Both the position numbers and the translations under genes were made by a program. Source: Variovorax sp. PMC12 (GTDB lineage Bacteria > Pseudomonadota > Gammaproteobacteria > Burkholderiales > Burkholderiaceae_C). Taken from it: a stretch of DNA of 64,000 nt. How positions within the stretch are numbered: position 1 is the first letter of the stretch; the number at the start of each line of letters is the position of its first letter. The notes under the pieces were generated by a model, which saw nothing but the letters and a program-made list of their open reading frames with translations, was not told the origin of the DNA and made no database searches. Below are positions 7,764-13,925 of this stretch, one piece after another. Location of the stretch: the NCBI RefSeq assembly GCF_003019815.1, contig NZ_CP027773.1:186001-250000 (forward strand), in the 5' to 3' direction.

Positions 7764-8252
7764 ATGCCAAAGAAAATAAATGTGCAAGATGCACATATCT
7801 CCGCGCAGCTGCGCGCGTTGCACGGTGCGTTGCTCACCGTGGTAAGCGTCATGAACCGTCCGCAGCGAGACGAGGCGATGGTGCGCGAAGCGGGCATTTC
7901 TCTCGACCGCGCGTTGTTCCCGCTGTTGGTGGGCATCGAACGGGTCGGGCCCATCGGCGTGGTCGAACTCGCCGACCGTGCCGGGCGCGACCACACGACG
8001 GTCAGCCGGCAGGTCGCGAAGCTGGAGAGCCTGGGCCTGGTCGAGCGCCAGGGCGGCGCGCACGACCGGCGCGTGCGCGAGGCGGTCGTGACGCCCAAAG
8101 GCAAGGCGATGACCGATGCCGTCGATGCGGCGCGCGAACGGCTTGCGCGCGGCATCTTCGACAAGTGGGAGCCGCAGGATTTCGAGGACCTGGTGCGGCT
8201 GCTGCAGAAGTTCGCGGCGGACATCGAAGGCGCACCCGCGGGCGGGAAGTGA
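7764..8252 (+). CDS. MarR-family transcriptional regulator
   Basis: 162 residues from ATG 7764, preceded by AGGAG at 7751-7755; a longer in-frame extension overlaps the divergent monooxygenase and was dropped. The winged helix-turn-helix is clear: VVELADRAGRDHTTVSRQVAKLESLGLVERQ is helix-turn-helix followed by the wing with the typical DRRVREAVVTPKGK. Helices at both ends would dimerise. It is divergent from the FAD monooxygenase with only 46 bases between, and operator-like palindromes lie at 7731-7747 and inside its own first codons at 7780-7796. The likely ligand is an aromatic substrate of that enzyme. Confidence 0.88.
   Translation: MPKKINVQDAHISAQLRALHGALLTVVSVMNRPQRDEAMVREAGISLDRALFPLLVGIERVGPIGVVELADRAGRDHTTVSRQVAKLESLGLVERQGGAHDRRVREAVVTPKGKAMTDAVDAARERLARGIFDKWEPQDFEDLVRLLQKFAADIEGAPAGGK
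7780..7796. promoter_or_regulatory. Candidate MarR operator 2, inside the 5' end of marR
   Basis: A perfect inverted repeat, ATGTGCA-AGA-TGCACAT, beginning 16 bases after the marR start codon. It resembles the site at 7731-7747, with start points 49 bases apart. A repressor bound here could block elongation or close a loop with operator 1. Confidence 0.5.
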
Positions 8253-8305
8253 CTGCGCGCAGGGATGAGCCGGAGCTGCTATCGGCTTGCGGCCAGAATC
8301 GGCGG

Positions 8306-8953
8306 ATGCCCTCCACGATTCTGCTGATCGACGACCACGCCATGTTCCGCGAGGGCCTGCGCCTCGCGTTGCGGGAGGCGCAGCCGTCGATGACCATCGA
8401 AACCGCCAGTACCGGCAGCGAAGCGTTGCAGGCGTTGTCTGCGCTGCCAGTGCTCGATGCCGTCATGACCGACTACTACCTGCCCGACCTTGGCGGTGCC
8501 GCGCTGGTGCAGCAACTGCATCGGCGCAGGGGCGGGCTGCGCATCCTGGTGCTGTCGGCCTCCGAAGATCCGCATGACGTGGAGACCGCGCTCGAGGCCG
8601 GCGCGCAAGGCTTCGTCCACAAGTCGGCCGACAGCCGGCAGTTGCTGGATGCGCTGCGCCGTGTGGTCGGCGGCGAGCAGAACGTGGTGCATGTGTCGCC
8701 ACAGGGCGCTTCGCCGCTGCCGGTGCTGTCGATGCCGACAGACAGCCTGAGCCAATTGACCGCGCGGCAGACCGAGGTGCTGCACCTGCTGTGCGAGGGC
8801 CTGCGCAATGCGCAGATCGCACAGCGGCTGGAGACCTCCGAGAAGACCGTCAAGGCCCACATCTCCGCGATCTTCGCGGCGCTCGGCGTGTCCAACCGCA
8901 CGCAGGCCACGATCGTGGCGCGCCGCGCCGGCATGCTGGGCAAGCCACGCTAG
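8306..8953 (+). CDS. LuxR/NarL-family response regulator
   Basis: 215 residues from ATG 8306. The receiver domain has the acidic pocket in LLIDDH, the phospho-acceptor Asp56 in VMTDYYLPDLGG and Lys in GFVHKSADSRQLLDAL. The C-terminal LuxR helix-turn-helix is LTARQTEVLHLLCEGLRNAQ through TVKAHISAIFAALGVSNRTQ. It therefore should be a phosphorylation-controlled DNA-binding protein. A hybrid histidine kinase with a C-terminal receiver is encoded on the opposite strand 680 bases downstream (9634-11481) and is the likely partner. The in-frame extension before 8306 overlaps marR and was excluded. Confidence 0.88.
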   Translation: MPSTILLIDDHAMFREGLRLALREAQPSMTIETASTGSEALQALSALPVLDAVMTDYYLPDLGGAALVQQLHRRRGGLRILVLSASEDPHDVETALEAGAQGFVHKSADSRQLLDALRRVVGGEQNVVHVSPQGASPLPVLSMPTDSLSQLTARQTEVLHLLCEGLRNAQIAQRLETSEKTVKAHISAIFAALGVSNRTQATIVARRAGMLGKPR

Positions 8954-9045
8954 GCAGCGCGGCGCCCCTTTCCGTCGGCCGCCTTTACCCGCGGTTCACC
9001 CGGCAGACAACTTGTGCCGCTCCGCACGTGGCTCAATTTGGCCTC

Positions 9046-9621
9046 ATGCATTCGGACGCGACGGTATTCACGGAAATGCGCTTCTGGGGCCTGGTGCTCT
9101 GTTCGCTGGTGCTGCCCACCGCCATCTTCATCATGCTCTTCGTGCGGCGCGAGTTCTCGAAGGTCACCGTGCTGGGCTTCGGCCTCCTGCTGATCCTGCT
9201 GGCGGGCGTGGACATCTTCCTGTTGCGCGCTCTGGCCACCATGGCCCGGGCCACGCCGTCGCTGGCCGACGACCTGGTGTTCTCGTCGGCGCTGTCGATC
9301 GCGCTCTATATCTTCCCGGCCGCCTTCGGCACCTTCGGCCTCAACATGGTCTCGCATGTGCTCATGCACTACCTGAAGCAGAAGGAACTGCGCTTCGAGC
9401 GGCACCAGATGCCGCAGCGCCAGCGACCGACCGGCACGCCTTCGCGGACTCGCGCACTGGCCGTGCGGCGGATACGGCCACAGGCCCATGGCGTGGAAGA
9501 TTCCCGATCCGATGAATCCCCAGGCCGTGCGCCTCGCTCGCGCTGGCTCCACGCCAGCCCGGGCGTTCGCCGGCGGCGCGGCGCCGTGGCGCGCCCGCCA
9601 AGTGCATCGAGATCTTCGTGA
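9046..9621 (+). CDS. Small inner-membrane protein of unknown function
   Basis: 191 residues from ATG 9046. The first 120 or so contain three clear hydrophobic segments (FWGLVLCSLVLPTAIFIMLF, VTVLGFGLLLILLAGVDIFL, FSSALSIALYIFPAAFGTFG) and end in a charged stretch MHYLKQKELRFERHQ. I recognise no catalytic motif. The last 70 residues are rich in Arg, Pro and Ser and look unlike real protein, so the true product may be about 125 residues with a frameshift or altered stop near 9420-9440. It sits between a response regulator and a convergent hybrid kinase and might be a partner of that signalling pair, but nothing proves it. Confidence 0.5.
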   Translation: MHSDATVFTEMRFWGLVLCSLVLPTAIFIMLFVRREFSKVTVLGFGLLLILLAGVDIFLLRALATMARATPSLADDLVFSSALSIALYIFPAAFGTFGLNMVSHVLMHYLKQKELRFERHQMPQRQRPTGTPSRTRALAVRRIRPQAHGVEDSRSDESPGRAPRSRWLHASPGVRRRRGAVARPPSASRSS

Positions 9622-9633
9622 GCAGGAACAGCA

Positions 9634-11481
9634 TCAACCCGGCTCGGCCTCTCGAGGCCGAGCGTTCCCGTCGGCCGCGAGCAGCAGCCTGTCGACCCAC
9701 TCGCGCAGCGCATCCACTTCCACCGGCTTGTGCAGGATCGGAATGGAACGCGCGGCCGCTTCGATGAGGCGCGCAGGATCGGTGTCGCCGCTCACCAGCA
9801 ATGCGGGAATCGCAGAGTCGTTGTATTCCTCGTGCAAGCGGTCGATGGCCTCGATGCCGGTCTCGTGATCGCGCAGGCGATAGTCGCTCACGATCAGCCC
9901 GGGCTTGCCGGGTACGTCGGCTATCTGCTCGACCAGTTCGTCCGGCCCGGCGGCCGCGATCACGCGATGCCCCCAGCTTTCGAGCAGCAGCCTCAGCCCT
10001 TCGCGGTTCTGCGCGTCGTCGTCGATCACCAGGATCAGCTGCCCCGTGGCCGGCTTCGCGTGCGCGTGCGCTTGCGTGGCGGCAACGGGTGCGCGCGCTT
10101 GCGTCGCGGCTGTCACGCCGCCCTCGGCACCGGTGATGTCCGGCGCCGATGTTTGTTGCTGCGCATCGACGCTCAGCATGAAGACCGTGCCGCGGCCCTC
10201 GGCCGAGTGCAGCGACAGCGGGTGCCCCAGCAGCGCGGCGGTGCGCCGCACGATGGCGAGGCCCAGGCCCAGCCCCTTGCCGCGGTCGCGCTCGGGATTT
10301 CGCAGCTGATGGAACTCCCAGAAGATGCGTTCATGCTCGTGCTGCGGAATGCCCGGGCCGGTGTCCCAGACCTCGATGCGCACCGCGTCCCCGCCGCGCC
10401 TGCGGCAGCCGATCAGCACGCGCCCGTGTGGTGTGTGCGCTATGGCGTTGCTCACCAGGTTGCGCAGGATGCGCTCCAGCAGCATCGGGTCCGAGCGCAC
10501 GAAGGCGGCGCAGGGCCGCACTTTCAGCACCAGTCCCTTCTGCCGGGCCTGCGGCGTGTATTCGGTGCGGATCTGGTCGAGCAACCGGTCGAGCGCAAAA
10601 CCCCGGATGCGCGGATGGATCACGCCCGCATCCAGCCGCGAGATATTGAGCAGGGCATCGAACAGATGCCCCATCGCGGCACTGGCCTTGGTGATGTTGT
10701 CCAGTAGGTAGCGGCCATGCGACGACAGCCGCTCGTTTGCCAGCAGGCCCAGGAAAAGGCTCATCGCGTGGACCGGCTGCCGCAGGTCGTGGCTCGCCGC
10801 CGCGAGAAAGCGCGACTTCTCCAGGTCGCTGCGTTCGGCGGCTTCCTTTTCAAGGCGCACTTGCTGCAGCAGCGCCAGGTTCTCATAGCCCAGCCGCAGC
10901 GCGTTCAAATGCGTGCGGTTCATGCGATGGATGAAGGCAACAGTAGCCACCAGATAGGCCGCGCCGCTGGAAACCAGCGCCAGGTTCACCGCCGAAGGCT
11001 GGGCCGCGAGCGCGATGAAGGTCGGCGCAAAAGTCGGCACGACGAACGCATACACGGCGGGCAGCACCATGTAGTTCGAATAAGTGGCGCCGGTGCCCAG
11101 GCCGAGCAGTATCACGAGAAAAAAGAGTTGGTACTCCAGCGGGACGAAGAAGGTCCAGTAGGCGAACGGCAACCCCCACAGGATGCCCGACGCGATGTTG
11201 CCGAACACCATCTGCCGCAGCCATCGCTCGCCCGCCCCAGGGCGGCTGCGCGTCCGCGCGTAATACAGCATCGCGCCGAACCGGAAGGCCGCGACAAGCA
11301 GCGTCGCCGAGATCCATGCGGCCACCTGCGTGCGCGGCACGACCGCCAGCATCACGTACGCCACCACGCAGGCCGAGATGACCGAGCCCGCCAGCGCGAA
11401 CGGGAAGCTGCGCAGGAGGACGGAGAGTTGGACTTCGAAGATGCGTTCGGATTCGGACGGGGAGGAGGGGGAAGGAGTCAT
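9634..11481 (-). CDS. Hybrid sensor histidine kinase/response regulator
   Basis: 615 residues. The N-terminal third has about six membrane segments (residues 25-185) without a large periplasmic domain. A short coiled linker leads to the HisKA box FLAAASHDLRQPVHAM with phospho-acceptor His231. HATPase_c boxes follow: N box RNLVSNAIAHTP, G1 WDTGPGIP and G2 GKGLGLGLAIVRRTA. After an Ala/Gln-rich linker comes a receiver domain with Asp533 in LIVSDYRLRD and Lys in ILHKPV. Kinases of this type commonly pair with LuxR-type regulators such as the one at 8306-8953. The signal is unknown; membrane-embedded sensing is inferred from the lack of an extracytoplasmic loop domain. Confidence 0.9.
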   Translation of the reverse strand: MTPSPSSPSESERIFEVQLSVLLRSFPFALAGSVISACVVAYVMLAVVPRTQVAAWISATLLVAAFRFGAMLYYARTRSRPGAGERWLRQMVFGNIASGILWGLPFAYWTFFVPLEYQLFFLVILLGLGTGATYSNYMVLPAVYAFVVPTFAPTFIALAAQPSAVNLALVSSGAAYLVATVAFIHRMNRTHLNALRLGYENLALLQQVRLEKEAAERSDLEKSRFLAAASHDLRQPVHAMSLFLGLLANERLSSHGRYLLDNITKASAAMGHLFDALLNISRLDAGVIHPRIRGFALDRLLDQIRTEYTPQARQKGLVLKVRPCAAFVRSDPMLLERILRNLVSNAIAHTPHGRVLIGCRRRGGDAVRIEVWDTGPGIPQHEHERIFWEFHQLRNPERDRGKGLGLGLAIVRRTAALLGHPLSLHSAEGRGTVFMLSVDAQQQTSAPDITGAEGGVTAATQARAPVAATQAHAHAKPATGQLILVIDDDAQNREGLRLLLESWGHRVIAAAGPDELVEQIADVPGKPGLIVSDYRLRDHETGIEAIDRLHEEYNDSAIPALLVSGDTDPARLIEAAARSIPILHKPVEVDALREWVDRLLLAADGNARPREAEPG

Positions 11482-11594
11482 GTGGATTCGCCTGGACTCA
11501 GGCTTCGGAGCGTGTTCAGGCGCTACCGGAAAAAATAGCAGGGAACGAATTCGATAGCCGGTTTAAATCGTGTGGAAGATGACTTGGCGCATGC

Positions 11595-12125
11595 CTATGG
11601 CGCTCGAGTTTTGGGTGGCAGCAGGCCACAGAATACGTTTTTTATCATTCCGTCCTCAGGATGCTCACTGCTCAAGGCCAAGGTGTAGGAGGTGATCCTC
11701 TTCTTTCCGACTGTCATTCCCATCATTTTGGCCTCCCCGTCATGGCGAAGATAGACGATTATTCCGTCGAAGCCTTCTTCTATAAATTCGTCCTTGTAAT
11801 TTTTAAGAATTTTCTGCAGTTTCTTTTGGCTGCTCCAATCCTTTTTCAGAAACACTTTCTGAACCAATTCATTGTCGATATTCTTTGGGCGCTTCTTCAT
11901 GTAAAGCCGAGATTGCCCCACTATCCAGTTGCCGTTGCAAGTTGTCGCTTCGTCGCTAAAGAATTGTTCAATTTTCTGCTCGACCACCTTTCCTTCGGCC
12001 GATTGGTCCAGATTCACCCAGACGGCGTAGGGGCCGTAGACGTACCCCGCCGATACTGAAGAAATGGCCAAGGCACCTGCGAAAAGAAGTAAGGCAAATC
12101 GAATGTTTCGAATAAAAAATGACAT
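11595..12125 (-). CDS. Secreted candidate immunity protein of the T6SS effector
   Basis: 176 residues from the internal ATG 12125; that start places a Sec signal peptide (FFIRNIRFALLLFAGALAISSVSA) at the very N-terminus, whereas the longer frame begins inside the effector gene. The mature part is hydrophilic, Lys-rich and has two cysteines (TTCNGNW, NVFCGLL) that could form a disulphide in the periplasm. I recognise no known fold. It begins 13 bases after the effector stop on the same strand, and periplasmic location is where an antidote to a peptidoglycan amidase must act. The region is visibly richer in A+T than its neighbours. Role inferred from position and export signal. Confidence 0.65.
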   Translation of the reverse strand: MSFFIRNIRFALLLFAGALAISSVSAGYVYGPYAVWVNLDQSAEGKVVEQKIEQFFSDEATTCNGNWIVGQSRLYMKKRPKNIDNELVQKVFLKKDWSSQKKLQKILKNYKDEFIEEGFDGIIVYLRHDGEAKMMGMTVGKKRITSYTLALSSEHPEDGMIKNVFCGLLPPKTRAP

Positions 12126-12138
12126 GATTTTTTCGGGT

Positions 12139-13908
12139 TTAGTCGATGGATGGTTTTTTCGATTTTTTGGGCTTTTCATTTATGATATTCATCGACTCGT
12201 TGAGCGCGTCTGCATCTTGAATTTCGAGTCCTGGCGCGAGTAGATCCTTCTTTGACTGTTCGAAGTAGGCGGTCGGAATGAGATATTTGAAATTCTTTGC
12301 AGCCCCCAAGGGCTTGATATTTCGATTTTTCCTGTCTGGCGGCGTAGGGATTTCTGGTATTGTCGACGTGAATGCCGAGAAATTTATTCTCTGATTTTGA
12401 TTTCCTCCCAGCAGAATTGGGTTGCCGGATTTGCTTATCGCGTAGATGAATCCGACATGTATTCCTTGTCCGTACTTGGTGGTTTCCACGGCTATGGCAC
12501 CATATATCGGCCTTTCAAGCTCCAAAAACAACGGATTCCTGATCTTCGACGCCTCCTTCTTGGATTTTTCTTTTGGTCCAAATACTTCGTAGAAGCCATG
12601 TGCTCGGGCCTTGTCTGATTTACGATCCGGATAGCCAGCGTTTTCGATGGGATATCCTGCTCGCATCAGGCACCAGTTCACGAACGCCGCGCACCAGGCA
12701 TTGTTGCGGTCTTCCAAGGATTTGAGGCCATCGCCGATTTCCGCGTGATAGTTGATTTTGTTTTGCAGCGTGGTCTCGACTTCTCCAGCTCTGAGCTTCG
12801 CCTCCGCGATGGCAACCGGCATCCACGGCGCGCGGCCAAGCGTCGGATTGATGAGCGCTAGAACCTTTCCGGTTCCTTCTTTAGATCGCTCCTGATCCGT
12901 CGTCCTTGCGCTGGATGGGGCAGGTGGTGATGGCCTATGAACCCCCGCATTTTTCTTGGCATTTCCGGAAATAAATAAAATTTCGCCGGGAAAAATAAGA
13001 TCACTGTGCAATCCATTGCGCTCCTTGATTGAGGCAATACTTGTTCGATATAGTTTTGCGATTTTCCCGAGACTATCGCCCGGCTGAATCACATAGCTCA
13101 CGGGTCCTTTATTTGCCGGTGAAGAGCTATTGATCTTTTCCGACCCCGCAACGCCCTTCCATTTCCTGAACTTCGCCAGCAGGTTGAAATCCTTGCCCGT
13201 CTCGCCGCCGATGGATCCAATCCGCACCGGCTTGTTGACTTTGGGGCTGATCACCTTGACGGCCACGGTCGATCTGTCCGCCGGATGAATCACCGGAGGA
13301 AACCGCCCGGTGGCATCCGACTTCAACCTCTCCTCGCCGTTTTCCCTCTGCAGAATGATTTCCGCATCAGGCAGGGGCTGGCTGCCATCTGTCGCGTTGA
13401 TCCTGCTCACGGCCACCCATGTCTCCTTGCGGGTTTCCGGCCGTGCGTGAAAGCCTTCGATCGTCGCGATGCTGTCGACGATCTTTTCAATCTCGGCGCC
13501 GGTGCATTCGTTGATCTTCCTGTTGGCCGGGATGCCGCTCGTCCTGAGCAGGTCGTCGATGTATTTCCCGGTGTTGTTCTCGTGCTTGGGCGCGTAGTCG
13601 GGAATGGCCTCCGGAATGGTCCGTTCGCCGTGCATGCGCTTCAGGTTCGCCTTCAGCTCGGCTCGACCTGCGTCTTCGTCGGGGAATATCAGGAATGTCC
13701 TGCCCGATCGGGTGGTGGCGAACCCGACGTAGCCCCGCGCTTTTTTCGGCGCAGGCAGGCCGTCCACCATCCGGGCTGTCAGGTCCCCGGGGTTGTTGAT
13801 GCGCCATGGCAGCGTTCCGCCCGAGCGCAGCAGGTGCCGGCCGTCTTCGCAGATGAACTCGGCGACTTCGATGTTGGGGTGGTAGGTAGCGGATATCAGC
13901 TTGGACAT
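12139..13908 (-). CDS. T6SS-associated peptidoglycan-targeting effector: NPGN-type domain, LysM, TIGR02594-like amidase
   Basis: 589 residues, no signal peptide. Order: residues about 25-155, a domain with LPWRINNPGDL, FLIFPDEDAGRAELKANL and DYAPKHENNTGKYIDDLL resembling phage peptidoglycan-hydrolase-like proteins; about 170-225, a beta-sandwich-like stretch (DAEIILQRENGEERLKSDAT); about 270-315, one LysM motif (YVIQPGDSLGKIAKLY); about 400-520, a C-terminal cysteine amidase domain with Cys in NNAWCAAFVNWCLMRAGY, His in GIHVGFIYAI and LLGGNQNQRINFSAF. The last is the TIGR02594/CHAP-like pattern. It lies 17 bases after vgrG and is followed by an exported small protein. The best reading is a VgrG-delivered effector cutting the target cell wall. 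Catalysis is predicted, not shown. Confidence 0.8.
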   Translation of the reverse strand: MSKLISATYHPNIEVAEFICEDGRHLLRSGGTLPWRINNPGDLTARMVDGLPAPKKARGYVGFATTRSGRTFLIFPDEDAGRAELKANLKRMHGERTIPEAIPDYAPKHENNTGKYIDDLLRTSGIPANRKINECTGAEIEKIVDSIATIEGFHARPETRKETWVAVSRINATDGSQPLPDAEIILQRENGEERLKSDATGRFPPVIHPADRSTVAVKVISPKVNKPVRIGSIGGETGKDFNLLAKFRKWKGVAGSEKINSSSPANKGPVSYVIQPGDSLGKIAKLYRTSIASIKERNGLHSDLIFPGEILFISGNAKKNAGVHRPSPPAPSSARTTDQERSKEGTGKVLALINPTLGRAPWMPVAIAEAKLRAGEVETTLQNKINYHAEIGDGLKSLEDRNNAWCAAFVNWCLMRAGYPIENAGYPDRKSDKARAHGFYEVFGPKEKSKKEASKIRNPLFLELERPIYGAIAVETTKYGQGIHVGFIYAISKSGNPILLGGNQNQRINFSAFTSTIPEIPTPPDRKNRNIKPLGAAKNFKYLIPTAYFEQSKKDLLAPGLEIQDADALNESMNIINEKPKKSKKPSID

Positions 13909-13925
13909 GGTCGTTTTTTTGCTGT

